Assembly (NCBI RefSeq): GCF_001894805.1
Contig: NZ_BCWX01000003.1
Location: forward strand, 620,001 to 684,000
Direction: 5' to 3'
Length of the DNA: 64,000 bases
Source: Rhodococcus globerulus NBRC 14531
GTDB taxonomy: Bacteria; Actinomycetota; Actinomycetes; Mycobacteriales; Mycobacteriaceae
How positions within the stretch are numbered: the stretch's first letter is position 1; each line of letters starts with the position of its first letter. Both the position numbers and the translations under genes were made by a program. The notes under the pieces were generated by a model that saw nothing but the letters and a program-made list of their open reading frames with translations, did not search any database and was not told the origin of the DNA. Shown one piece after another: positions 1-7,130 of the stretch.

Positions 1-70
1 TAGCGTCGGATCCAGACAACAGTGCAATCAGCAGTTCGCTGACCTGTCCTCGCGCGGAGGGGATCGGCAT
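1..70 (-). CDS. N-terminal fragment of an unrecognised protein (cut by window edge)
   Basis: Reading leftwards from an ATG at position 70, an open frame of 23 codons runs off the window and begins MPIPSARGQVSELL. The gene would be divergent from the CDGSH protein gene, 57 bases away. No convincing ribosome binding site precedes the ATG. In actinobacteria small CDGSH proteins often lie beside an iron-containing redox (haem-oxygenase-like) protein with a similar Pro/Arg-Gly start, but 23 residues are too few to assign it, so this is only a suggestion. Confidence 0.35.
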   Translation of the reverse strand, partial: MPIPSARGQVSELLIALLSGSDA

Positions 71-127
71 GCGAGTGCCGGTTGCCAGTGCTTGCGATGG
101 TGTTAGATCAATCCGTGTGGAGGACAT

Positions 128-349
128 ATGAACTCCGATTCCGATCCTGGGGGCGACGATTCCGCTGTCACGATCACTGTATGCCCAGACGGGCCACTAC
201 TGGTTCGAGGTCCGGCGACGCTGGTCGACGCCGACGGCAACCCGATCAGCCGTGAACGTGCAACGGTGGCGCTGTGTCGTTGCGGTGGCACAGCGATACC
301 TCCCTTCTGCGACGGTACCCACAAAAAGAGAAAAGTTCGACGTTCCTGA
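128..349 (+). CDS. CDGSH iron-sulfur domain protein
   Basis: This 73-residue protein carries one complete CDGSH motif: C50-x-C52-x2-T55-x3-P59-x-C61-D62-G63-T64-H65. The three cysteines and the histidine are the ligands of the 2Fe-2S cluster in the mitoNEET/CDGSH family. The first 45 residues form the short beta-rich part with the usual 'DGPLLVRGP' pattern; the tail is basic (KKRKVRRS). GAGGA lies just before the ATG, which fixes the start. Small bacterial members of this size are thought to act as redox or Fe-S transfer proteins; the partner is unknown. It stands at the edge of a run of stress-type genes, but on the opposite strand. Confidence 0.9.
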   Translation: MNSDSDPGGDDSAVTITVCPDGPLLVRGPATLVDADGNPISRERATVALCRCGGTAIPPFCDGTHKKRKVRRS

Positions 350-444
350 GTGGCTGAACCCGGTTTTACGGCAAACGCCCGGCGGGGCGTTTACCGATCG
401 GGAGTGATCGGCGAACGCGCCACCGGGCAGGTTAGCGGGGTGGA

Positions 445-600
445 TCAATACCAGACTTTCCGGCCACCCACCGCGCGACCCGTAGCGCCGAGGAGCGACA
501 AGACTGCGCCGACGACCACCAAAATGATGCCGACCGTAGTCAGAATGCTGATTGACGTGAAGTAGCCGACCAGTGCCAAGATAATGCCGAGAACAATCAT
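445..600 (-). CDS. DUF6131-type small membrane protein
   Basis: A 51-residue protein read leftwards from ATG at 600 and ending in TGA at 445-447. It starts MIVLGIILALVGYF and is almost entirely two hydrophobic segments (about residues 1-19 and 22-39) followed by a short basic tail ending RKVWY. GAGG stands about 6 bases before the ATG. This pattern fits the DUF6131 family, tiny inner-membrane proteins common in actinobacteria and often found beside CsbD and GlsB-type stress genes, as here. The biochemical role is unknown. It may be co-transcribed with the csbD-like gene 89 bases upstream. Confidence 0.75.
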   Translation of the reverse strand: MIVLGIILALVGYFTSISILTTVGIILVVVGAVLSLLGATGRAVGGRKVWY

Positions 601-689
601 GGTGAATCCTCATCTCCGATGCGTAGGAAGTTGCCGTGATTTACGGACTTCCGCTATCTGTTCACTGGCGGCGGCACCAGTGCATCCGC

Positions 690-887
690 TCAGTTGGTGA
701 ACTTGTTCTTGATATCGCTTGCAGCATCCGAGATATCGTCACCGACCTGTTTGGTCTTGCCTGAGACCTGATCCTTGGCGCCCTCGGCGGCAAGATCGTC
801 GTTGTCGGTCTTGTGTCCGACCTTCTCTTTTGCCTCGCCGATGAGTTCCTCGGCCTTGTGCTTTGCCTTGTCGATGAAATCAGCCAT
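690..887 (-). CDS. CsbD family stress protein
   Basis: A 65-residue, highly charged, Lys/Asp/Glu/Ala-rich protein without cysteine or membrane segments, beginning MADFIDKAKHKAEELIGEAK. The repeated 'DKAKHKAEELIGEAKEK...GKTKQVGDDISD' pattern is that of the CsbD family, whose members are induced by general stress through alternative sigma factors in Bacillus and actinobacteria. The function is not known; the sequence suggests a largely helical or disordered soluble protein. AAGGA precedes the ATG by about 10 bases. The gene follows the GlsB-like gene by 57 bases on the same strand, so the two probably form an operon. Confidence 0.9.
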   Translation of the reverse strand: MADFIDKAKHKAEELIGEAKEKVGHKTDNDDLAAEGAKDQVSGKTKQVGDDISDAASDIKNKFTN

Positions 888-944
888 GGTTATCGTGATC
901 CTTTCGGGTAGAGATTGATTCGAGTCGTTCTGGATCTGGGAAAT

Positions 945-1208
945 TCACCGTCGGCCGGTGACGGCCTTGACCAGGAAGAGCAAGATCACCGCGCCGAGTA
1001 CACACGTGAAGAAGCTGAATATCAGGCCACCACCGTTGACGTCGACACCGAACAATTTGAGAAGGAATCCGCCGATCAGACCGCCGATAATGCCGACGAC
1101 GATGTTCAGCACGATTCCCATGGAGGCATCGGTTTTCATGATCTTGCTGCCGATCCAGCCAGCGAGTCCGCCGATGATGATCCAACCGATGATGCCGAGT
1201 CCGAGCAC
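945..1208 (-). CDS. GlsB/YeaQ/YmgE family stress membrane protein
   Basis: An 87-residue integral membrane protein of the transglycosylase-associated (YeaQ/GlsB) family. Three hydrophobic segments are visible at about residues 3-18, 30-52 and 62-81, with the family's 'GGLAGWIGSKIMK' and 'GIVLNIVVGIIGGLIGG' glycine-rich stretches. A GTG start at 1206-1208 is supported by AAGGAG eight bases ahead. Members are induced by general stress; their molecular job is unknown. The promoter region just upstream contains a degenerate 18-bp repeat (1222-1275), and the CsbD gene follows in the same direction. Confidence 0.88.
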   Translation of the reverse strand: MLGLGIIGWIIIGGLAGWIGSKIMKTDASMGIVLNIVVGIIGGLIGGFLLKLFGVDVNGGGLIFSFFTCVLGAVILLFLVKAVTGRR

Positions 1209-1221
1209 AGTGAGTCTCCTT

Positions 1222-1275
1222 GTGACAATTGGATTCCAAGTGACAGTGGGATTCCGAGATTGGGGATTCCACGAT
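1222..1275. repeat. three degenerate 18-bp direct repeats upstream of the GlsB-like gene
   Basis: Copies at 1222-1239 and 1240-1257 read GTGACAATTGGATTCCAA and GTGACAGTGGGATTCCGA (15 of 18 identical); a third, weaker copy at 1258-1275 keeps GGATTCCA. They end only 14 bases from the start codon, so they lie in the leader or promoter of the GlsB-CsbD pair. Their role is unknown; the position suggests a protein-binding or leader-RNA element. Confidence 0.55.
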
Positions 1276-1416
1276 TGAGGTCATCTTGGACCTTTAAAAA
1301 AACTGAGGTCAGAGGGAAGTGATAGCTACAGCCCCGAGCAGTGTTCCCACTACTATCGATCCGGCCAACAGTCGTTGCTGCAGTTGGAATATCCGAAGTT
1401 CGCGTTTGGTCACGGT

Positions 1417-1962
1417 TCAGGCTTTACGGGCCTTGTCGGCGGCGTCGAGTTCCGTCGAACTTCCCTCGTGCACAAGGTTTCCGCCTGAGTTCTCCAGATG
1501 AGCCCGGACGAACCATTGGAACTTTTCCAGCTGCGCTGTCTGACCGATCAACATGTCTTCGGTGATGGGATCGATCTTTCCGACCGAGTCGATCGCGGCC
1601 CGGGAATCGGTGATGACGCCGGTGTACACGAGGTCCAACGCGGCGAGGTGTGCGCGAGCGTCGTCACGTCCGACTGAATAGTCGTCCCACGAGCGGTCGG
1701 CTTCGATAGCGCCGGCGGTTCCCTTCGGGGAGTTCCCGAGTGCGGCGATGCGTTCGGCAACGTCGTCCGCGTAACCACGGACCAAATCGACTTGGGGATC
1801 GATCATTTCGTGTACGCCGATGAAATTAGGGCCTACGACATTCCAGTGAATGTGCTTGAGGGTCAGGTGTAGATCGTTGTACGCGCTCAGGCGTTCCTGC
1901 AGAACTGCGGCTACGCGCGCGCCGTCGTCGGTGCTCAGTCCCGGGATCGTGAATGTAGACAT
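1417..1962 (-). CDS. dps: Dps family DNA-protection ferritin
   Basis: This 181-residue protein has the four-helix Dps fold. The ferroxidase signature is visible: LKHIHWNVVG with H37/H39, then H51, D55 and D67/E70 in 'VHEMIDPQVDL...YADDVAERIA'. Dps oxidises Fe(II) with hydrogen peroxide, stores the iron and binds DNA during stress and stationary phase. I chose the ATG at 1960-1962 because GAGAGGAAG lies just ahead; a longer frame to 2022 adds 20 residues unlike the family. The Lys/Arg-containing tail (ADKARKA) may aid DNA binding. Neighbouring stress genes suggest a shared general-stress response, though I see no sigma-specific promoter I can defend. Confidence 0.93.
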   Translation of the reverse strand: MSTFTIPGLSTDDGARVAAVLQERLSAYNDLHLTLKHIHWNVVGPNFIGVHEMIDPQVDLVRGYADDVAERIAALGNSPKGTAGAIEADRSWDDYSVGRDDARAHLAALDLVYTGVITDSRAAIDSVGKIDPITEDMLIGQTAQLEKFQWFVRAHLENSGGNLVHEGSSTELDAADKARKA

Positions 1963-2047
1963 GTATCTTCCTCTCGTCAGTGTGCCGAGCTGAGTGCACT
2001 GGTGTGTGCTGCTGCGGCACAAATACTTTCGGATCGTGTCTGTCGAT

Positions 2048-2191
2048 TCAGTTGATGCTTCCGGCCAGGTCCTCGGTTATCGGATCCCCGAACATCATGG
2101 CGATTCGAAGTTTGAGTTCCGGCGTGGCCAAGGTCGAGCTACCGGAGTTGATCTCGCCGCTCGGTGCGGACGGGATGTCGATCGTCGTCAT
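2048..2191 (-). CDS. 47-residue protein of unknown function
   Basis: A short frame starting MTTIDIPSAPSGEI at ATG 2189-2191, with GCAGGAGC at ribosome-binding distance, and ending at 2048. It has no membrane segment, cysteine or signal peptide; the C-terminal half (LATPELKLRIAMMFGDPI) could form an amphipathic helix. I do not recognise a family. The good ribosome binding site and its place behind the dps promoter region, on the same strand, support it as a real gene, but a homologue search is needed for confidence. Confidence 0.5.
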   Translation of the reverse strand: MTTIDIPSAPSGEINSGSSTLATPELKLRIAMMFGDPITEDLAGSIN

Positions 2192-2558
2192 CTTGCTCCT
2201 GCGGTCTAGGGGTGTAAGTAGTGAGAATCGGGCGATCCGCTTCTCGTCAGCGCCGTGTTCTGCGCCTCCCAACACCCAAATCTGTCTGCAATTTGATACG
2301 CATGTTCTCGTCAGGACGTACTAAAATCTATACCAGCCGACGCAGATAATTAGCAACCCCAGAACGAGCGGATCGACTCCAGTCTGAATCAGTCAGGTGA
2401 TGAAATGGCCGCCCTGTACAGGCGAAATGCCGAAAGTCCTGAATTTGAAAAAATCTTCGGCCCCGATCGCCGATATGAAATCTATGCTCCCGCGAACAGA
2501 TTCGTTGCCTGGAAGTGCTAAAGTCGTGGAATCGCCGATTGGGTCGAGGAGGCTTGCA
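2192..2558. other. gene-poor interval between the small ORF and the MerR gene
   Basis: About 370 bases without a frame I would accept. It is less GC-rich than its flanks and must hold divergent promoters for the 47-residue ORF/dps side and for the MerR gene. I find no clear inverted repeat of HspR (HAIR) type and no convincing -35/-10 pair. An upstream extension of the MerR frame to 2397 is open but has no family likeness. Confidence 0.4.
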
Positions 2559-2870
2559 GTGACATTAGAGCCACACACGCGCTCACGGCGTGGCGTTTAC
2601 GGCATCTCGGTGATGTCGGAGTTATCCGGAGTCGGGCCGCAGACGTTGAGACTGTACGAGCGACGAGGACTCCTGACCCCCACACGCACGGGTGGTGGAA
2701 CTCGCCGGTACAGCGAATCAGATCTGGAGACATTGCGTCGCATCACCGCGTTGATCGACGACGGCGTCAATTTGGTCGGAGTGAGATTGATTCTCTCGCT
2801 CGAGGCCGAAAATTCAACTCTTGCGGCGAGGATCGCTCAGTTGAGTGAATCTGCTGACGGTCAGGCCTGA
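2559..2870 (+). CDS. MerR-family (HspR-like) transcriptional regulator
   Basis: A 103-residue DNA-binding protein. Residues about 13-80 form a MerR winged helix: 'YGISVMSELSGVGPQTLRLYERRGLL' followed by 'GGGTRRYSESDLETLRRI' and 'DDGVNLVGVRLIL'. HspR proteins, which repress dnaK operons, share the 'LRLYERRGLLTPxRTxGGTRRYS' pattern and short length. A GTG start at 2559 is chosen because GAGGAGG lies eight bases ahead. No cysteine or effector domain is present, so it is probably not a metal or redox sensor. There is no dnaK or clpB gene nearby, so the target is unknown; it could act on the stress genes to its left. Confidence 0.85.
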   Translation: MTLEPHTRSRRGVYGISVMSELSGVGPQTLRLYERRGLLTPTRTGGGTRRYSESDLETLRRITALIDDGVNLVGVRLILSLEAENSTLAARIAQLSESADGQA

Positions 2871-3280
2871 TCGCCGCGTGAGTCGGCGTCGGTCGCTTCA
2901 GTGCGGTTGTTATCGACGTCAGTCGCTTCAGTGCGGCTGATATCCCCGAAGTCTGCATCGGCGACGATCTTGTTTCCGCCGGCTTCGAGGGACGCGAGGG
3001 CGGAATCGAAGGCGTCGATGAGCCACTGGTTTGTTGCTTCGGTGAGCAATTCATCCGGCGCGCCGTCGATATCGGCCTGGAAGAAGCGAACCAACCAGGT
3101 TCCACTGATACCGGGTTCGTTCGACAAACCGTGAGGAGTGTTTGTGGCAACGACGTAGCGGTTGTACTCGAGATCTACCCGAATGGCGTACGCGTCGTCC
3201 AGATGCACGATGTTCGCCGGTCGCTGCGTGGCTGCTGCCAGCGCGATCAGCGCATCGTTGTAAATTTCCGCGTACTTCAC
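2861..3280 (-). CDS. conserved-type hypothetical protein, YbjN-like size, start uncertain
   Basis: The frame encodes about 139 residues from a GTG at 3278-3280 (VKYAEIYNDALIALAAATQ...). It is soluble and acidic, with 'ISGTWLVRFFQADIDGAPDELL' in the middle; I do not recognise a family. The frame stays open to 3463, but the extra residues look non-coding (Cys/Trp/Arg-rich) and no start has a strong ribosome binding site. The C-terminus contains a short direct repeat, RTEATDVDN-N-RTEATDADS, encoded by a DNA repeat near 2885-2935. Its stop overlaps the end of the convergent MerR gene by 10 bases. Confidence 0.6.
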   Translation of the reverse strand: MKYAEIYNDALIALAAATQRPANIVHLDDAYAIRVDLEYNRYVVATNTPHGLSNEPGISGTWLVRFFQADIDGAPDELLTEATNQWLIDAFDSALASLEAGGNKIVADADFGDISRTEATDVDNNRTEATDADSRGDQA

Positions 3281-3453
3281 AGTGAGTGGAATGGTCGGCC
3301 TATCTGTTCGACGTAGCCATGCAGCACAGCATGGCAAGGATAAAGACGGTTCAACGCCCATACCAGGCACGGAACTGAAATTCATCCTATCCCAGACGCC
3401 TGTCGGCAGATTCCGGCGGTATCGGGCGCGCCCAACGACCGGCCGGCAGCTGT

Positions 3454-4533
3454 TCAGGGGCACAGTGCGTGAGAGAGCATGGCCACTATGTCCGGTTGTT
3501 CCTTCGGCGTCGAGGTCAGCGTCACGGTGTATGCGCGATCTTCCGTTGCACCGGACAGTGTGTAGTAGCCGTAGATTCCACCGCTGTGTCCGATGTAGGT
3601 AACCCCGCAGGGCAGTTCGGTGGATCCGACTCCCAAGCCGTAGCCCAGGCCTTCGGCTTCGGTGGCACCGGCGTGTGGGGTGGTCATCTCGGTGAGTTCG
3701 TTCTCCGGCACGATTCTGCCGCTCAACAAGGCCCGCCAGAAGGTGTTGAGATCCTTGCCGGTAGACACCAGGGCACCTGCTGACCAGGGGATGGACGGTT
3801 CGATCCGGGAGACATCGGTGCGCCCGCCGGGTAGATCGGTATATCCGGTCATGTGCTCACCTCGGATGTCTCGTTCACCTGGTGGTGGGAGATAGGTGTC
3901 CTCGAGTTCCAGTGGTTCCAGAATCCGAGTGCGCAGCTCGTCCGCGTAGCTTCGGCCGGTCACAGCTTCTACGAGCATCCCGAGAACTATGTAGTTGGTG
4001 TTGGTGTAGCGAAAAGCTGATCCGGGCTCGAACTGCGCGGGCTTGCTCAAAGCGATGGCCACAGCGTCGGCTGGCGTGAGCGTGCGATTTTCGTTCGCAG
4101 CCACCCATTCGTCGGCGTTGGGTTCGCCGGCGAACTCGGCTAACCCGCTGCGATGTTGCAGTAGGTGCCGGACGGTGATGGTGTCGCCCGGCACAAGTCC
4201 TGGGAGGTAGCGCTGGACCGGTGCATCGAGGCCGACCTTGTCCTGCGCAACCAGTTGCAGCACGAGTGCTGCGGTGAATGTTTTTGTCACGCCGGCGATC
4301 CGGACTCGGTAGCGAGGGCCGATCGAATCGCCATTCGTCTGGTGAGGGACACCGCTGGTCAGAACCGTAGTGGTCGAGTTGTCGTCGAGCGTGGCAATCG
4401 AGCCGACTGCGCCCGATTTCGTGAGCGAATCCAGATCCGATTGAACCTCGACGGTCCGTTGGAGCGTCGCGCATCCGACAAGTGCCATCGAGGTCGCAAC
4501 TACGGCAATGGTGGCCAAGACGTGTGAGCGCAT
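3454..4533 (-). CDS. beta-lactamase-fold (class C/DD-peptidase) lipoprotein lacking the nucleophile serine
   Basis: A 359-residue exported protein. Residues 1-20 are a signal peptide ending in the lipobox LVGC with Cys21. The rest matches the serine beta-lactamase/D-alanyl-D-alanine carboxypeptidase family: Y176-T-N178 (YxN motif, in FRYTNTNYIVLG) and H316-S-G318 (the KTG/HxG motif, in YIGHSGGIYG). The first motif, normally S-x-x-K in 'RIASVTKTF', reads A-G81-V-T-K84, so the catalytic serine codon is a glycine codon (GGC, one base from AGC). The lysine is kept. If the sequence is right, it cannot acylate by the usual route and may be a binding protein or pseudoenzyme at the cell surface. It is divergent from the NlpC/P60 gene. 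Confidence 0.85.
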   Translation of the reverse strand: MRSHVLATIAVVATSMALVGCATLQRTVEVQSDLDSLTKSGAVGSIATLDDNSTTTVLTSGVPHQTNGDSIGPRYRVRIAGVTKTFTAALVLQLVAQDKVGLDAPVQRYLPGLVPGDTITVRHLLQHRSGLAEFAGEPNADEWVAANENRTLTPADAVAIALSKPAQFEPGSAFRYTNTNYIVLGMLVEAVTGRSYADELRTRILEPLELEDTYLPPPGERDIRGEHMTGYTDLPGGRTDVSRIEPSIPWSAGALVSTGKDLNTFWRALLSGRIVPENELTEMTTPHAGATEAEGLGYGLGVGSTELPCGVTYIGHSGGIYGYYTLSGATEDRAYTVTLTSTPKEQPDIVAMLSHALCP

Positions 4534-4798
4534 GAGTCGAATCTAAGGATCTTTCGGCTCGCGGGAATCCAGGAAATCCCGGATCTTTCCCCTGATCTTT
4601 CTCGGGCGCCAAGGACTGGGCTGTCTGGGACTGGGCGGGGACAAAGGGCCTCATTCTGCATAGGGTTGCCGATTCTTGTCCGAATTGCCCGAGATGATCG
4701 TTAGCATCCGAAGGCCACATGCTCATTTCAGATCCGACCAGTTCAACGCTATTTCGGTGCGATGGCCGCACCGCAGTACCTCAACGAAGGACGGTTGC

Positions 4799-5323
4799 AT
4801 GAGGAAGTCGACACTGCGCAGGGGAACGGTTGCAGCCCTGCTGACCGGAAGCGTTCTGGTCCTGACTGCAGCGCCCGCTTTCGCGGAACCGGGAAGCGCC
4901 GGTAGTACCGGCAGTACCGGGTCACTGGGCAGTATGGGCAGTATCAGCAGCGGATCTGCGGCCCTTCCGATCCCCAGTCCCGCAGGTTTGATCGCTTTGG
5001 CGGCGGCCACCACCCAAACCGGAAAGCCGTACCAATGGGGTGGCGTCGGACCGAACTCGTGGGATTGCTCCGGGCTGGTGCAATGGGCGTTCCGGCAGGC
5101 CGGCGTGAATCTACCGCGGACCAGCCAAGAGCAAGCCCGTGTGGGACAAGCGGTTCCGCGGTGGGCACTAGTTCCCGGCGACGTCATCACGTTCTATCCC
5201 GGCGCAACGCACGTCGGAATCTACGCGGGCTTCGGAATGGTCTTCAACGCGTACGGCGTCGGAGTTCCCACGGGTCTGACCCCCTTGGCTGATCTCCCGA
5301 TCAACAACATTCGACGGTTCTAA
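4799..5323 (+). CDS. secreted NlpC/P60 peptidoglycan hydrolase
   Basis: A 174-residue secreted protein. Residues 1-28 form a signal peptide ending AAPAFA-EP. A Gly/Ser/Thr-rich linker (GSTGSTGSLGSMGS) covers about 31-50. The NlpC/P60 domain follows (about 62-174): catalytic Cys in WDCSGLVQWAF, and His in 'THVGIYAG'; the third position, usually polar, is in 'MVFNAYG'. Such enzymes cut D-Glu/meso-DAP bonds in peptidoglycan stem peptides. I chose the ATG at 4799 because GAAGGA precedes it and the signal peptide starts there. The cell-wall context fits the divergent beta-lactamase-fold lipoprotein and the two-component system just downstream. Confidence 0.9.
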   Translation: MRKSTLRRGTVAALLTGSVLVLTAAPAFAEPGSAGSTGSTGSLGSMGSISSGSAALPIPSPAGLIALAAATTQTGKPYQWGGVGPNSWDCSGLVQWAFRQAGVNLPRTSQEQARVGQAVPRWALVPGDVITFYPGATHVGIYAGFGMVFNAYGVGVPTGLTPLADLPINNIRRF

Positions 5324-5386
5324 TCTGCACAGAACCTTCACAAGTCCTCCCAGGTTCATCCACGTCGGGCTAATACAGTCAGTTCC

Positions 5387-6064
5387 ATGAGTCAGCGAAA
5401 AGTGCTCGTGGTCGACGACGAAGTCAGCATCTGCGAATCGATTGCCGCGCGTCTGCGCGCCGAGGGATTCGACGTGGAGATGGCATTCGACGGACCCAGT
5501 GCTGTCGCGCGGTGCGCCGAGATCAATCCGGACCTGGTGGTTCTCGACGTGATGATGCCTGGATTCGACGGCCTCGAAGTGTGTCGCCGAATCCAGGCCG
5601 TACGAGCTGTGCCCGTGCTGATGCTCACGGCGCGCGCCGACGAAACCGACATGGTGATCGGTTTGGGTGTCGGTGCTGACGACTACCTCAGCAAGCCGTT
5701 CAGCATGCGGGTGCTGGTTGCGCGGGTACAGGCGCTGCTCCGGCGTGCTGGTCGTCCCTCGCAGCCGCTATCCGATCTCTTGGAGTTCGGTGACGTCGTG
5801 ATCGACCTGACCGAGCGTCGGGTGCGCCGCGACGCGCAAGAAATACACCTGACGCGGACCGAATTCGATCTGATCGTGTATCTGGCAGAGCGACCAAGAG
5901 CCGCGATTCCCCGCGAGTCGCTGCTCGAGGAGATCTGGGGATGGGGCGAGGGGGCGGGGAGTCGCACCGTCGACTCTCACGTCAAGGCGCTACGACGCAA
6001 ACTGGGGTCCTCGGTGATCCGAACCGTTCATGGCGTCGGCTACGCGTGGGACGTGCCGCGATGA
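5387..6064 (+). CDS. OmpR-family response regulator
   Basis: A 225-residue regulator with a receiver domain (about 1-118) and an OmpR/PhoB winged helix (about 130-224). The phospho-acceptor Asp is in VVLDVMMPG, the acidic pair in VVDDE, the conserved Thr in MLTARAD and the Lys in LSKPF. The effector domain shows LTRTEFDLIVYLAERP and RTVDSHVKALRRKLG. Its stop codon overlaps the start of the kinase gene, so it forms a translationally coupled two-component operon. Only 63 bases separate it from the NlpC/P60 gene, with TAATAC 11 bases before the start codon as a possible -10 box. The signal and targets are unknown. Confidence 0.93.
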   Translation: MSQRKVLVVDDEVSICESIAARLRAEGFDVEMAFDGPSAVARCAEINPDLVVLDVMMPGFDGLEVCRRIQAVRAVPVLMLTARADETDMVIGLGVGADDYLSKPFSMRVLVARVQALLRRAGRPSQPLSDLLEFGDVVIDLTERRVRRDAQEIHLTRTEFDLIVYLAERPRAAIPRESLLEEIWGWGEGAGSRTVDSHVKALRRKLGSSVIRTVHGVGYAWDVPR

Positions 6065-7056
6065 GCGTCGTCGACCGGCTATTTGCGCGGTGGCCACGAC
6101 CGCTCGACCCGATGCGGTCCTTCAAGGTGAAGGTCGGGTTGTTGGTTGTCGCCGCATTGTTGTTCGCTTCCGGTGGTTTCTGGCTGACATCGCAACAACC
6201 GTTTCGATTCGCGCTGTTGACGGCATTGTTTGTTGCCCTGGGTGTTACGCAGGTGCTCGCACACGGAATGACGTCACCACTTCGCGAGATGACGGCAGCG
6301 GCCAAGGCTATGGCGCGTGGCGACTATTCCCGTCGAGTGCGGGCGACATCGCGCGACGAAGTGGGCGAACTTGCAACGGCATTCAATCGAATGGCCGAGG
6401 ATTTGGGTGCCGACGACAGGTATCGCCGCGAGCTGATCGGCAACGTGTCGCATGAGTTACGCACGCCGATCACCGCTTTGCAGGCGATGCTCGAGAACAT
6501 TGTCGACGGTGTGCAGGATCCGAATCCGGAGACGATGCGTTCGGCTCTCGCTCAAACAGAACGTCTCGGTGCTTTGGTGGACGATCTGCTTGATCTCTCG
6601 AAACTCGAGGGTGGTGCAATGCCGTTGAATCCCAAGATGTTCGAGATGAAGCCGTTCCTGGACGAATTGATGTCGCAGCGTAGGGGAGGTGTCGTCATCG
6701 ATGTGAGCCCTGCTTCGCTGAGTATCTCGGCCGATCCGGATCGCCTGCATCAGGTCGTGACCAACCTGCTGGACAACGCAGTTCGACACGGCGGCAACGA
6801 CGTACATGCCGTGATTCGCGTGCGCAGAGATACTGCGCACGCCGTCGTGATCGATGTCCATGACGACGGCCCGGGGATCGAGCCGGCTGCACGCTCCGAG
6901 GTCTTCGACCGATTCATCCGAGGGGGTTCCACGGACGGTGGCACCGGCCTTGGGCTTGCCATCGCGAAGTGGGCCGTCGAATTACATGGCGGCACCATTG
7001 CCGTTGTTGATGCGCACGCTGGGTGCTGTATTCGAGTGGTACTGCCGCAGAACTGA
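6061..7056 (+). CDS. HAMP-containing sensor histidine kinase
   Basis: A 331-residue membrane kinase, partner of the preceding response regulator. Two membrane segments (about residues 24-42 and 48-68) with almost no extracellular loop are followed by a HAMP domain (about 70-122), HisKA with GNVSHELRTPITALQ (phospho-His) and an HATPase domain with NLLDNAVRHGG, DDGPGIEP and GGTGLGLAIAKW. The tiny periplasmic loop suggests sensing in the membrane or at the cell envelope. The ATG at 6061 overlaps the regulator's stop by 4 bases (ATGA); a longer open frame from 5941 lies inside the regulator gene and is not used. Confidence 0.92.
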   Translation: MSVVDRLFARWPRPLDPMRSFKVKVGLLVVAALLFASGGFWLTSQQPFRFALLTALFVALGVTQVLAHGMTSPLREMTAAAKAMARGDYSRRVRATSRDEVGELATAFNRMAEDLGADDRYRRELIGNVSHELRTPITALQAMLENIVDGVQDPNPETMRSALAQTERLGALVDDLLDLSKLEGGAMPLNPKMFEMKPFLDELMSQRRGGVVIDVSPASLSISADPDRLHQVVTNLLDNAVRHGGNDVHAVIRVRRDTAHAVVIDVHDDGPGIEPAARSEVFDRFIRGGSTDGGTGLGLAIAKWAVELHGGTIAVVDAHAGCCIRVVLPQN

Positions 7057-7073
7057 ATTAACCGATTATCGAC

Positions 7074-7099
7074 GGCGCGCCCCAAACGGGGTCCGCGCC
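7074..7099. terminator. GC-rich hairpin after the two-component operon
   Basis: GGCGCG-CCCC at 7074-7083 pairs with GGGG-tc-CGCGCC at 7088-7099 around an AAAC loop. It lies between the kinase stop and the DUF4153 gene. There is no T-run after it, so it may only weaken read-through rather than end transcription. Confidence 0.4.
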
Positions 7100-7130
7100 T
7101 GATTTGCCGATCCTGAAAGTAGGTCTGATA

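Noticed and set aside
197..613. 138-codon minus-strand frame over the CDGSH gene
   Set aside because: It is antisense to a clear gene; the true minus-strand gene here is the 51-residue DUF6131 protein in another frame.
1417..2022. 20-residue longer Dps
   Set aside because: The extension is unlike Dps and lacks a ribosome binding site; ATG 1962 has GAGAGGAAG ahead.
4534..4798. Possible c-di-AMP (ydaO) riboswitch before the NlpC/P60 gene
   Set aside because: These occur before cell-wall hydrolase genes in actinobacteria, but I could not find the conserved ydaO core here or before the M23 genes.
5941..7056. Kinase frame extended to 5941
   Set aside because: The extra 40 codons lie in the response-regulator gene; ATG 6061 with ATGA overlap is the normal two-component start.
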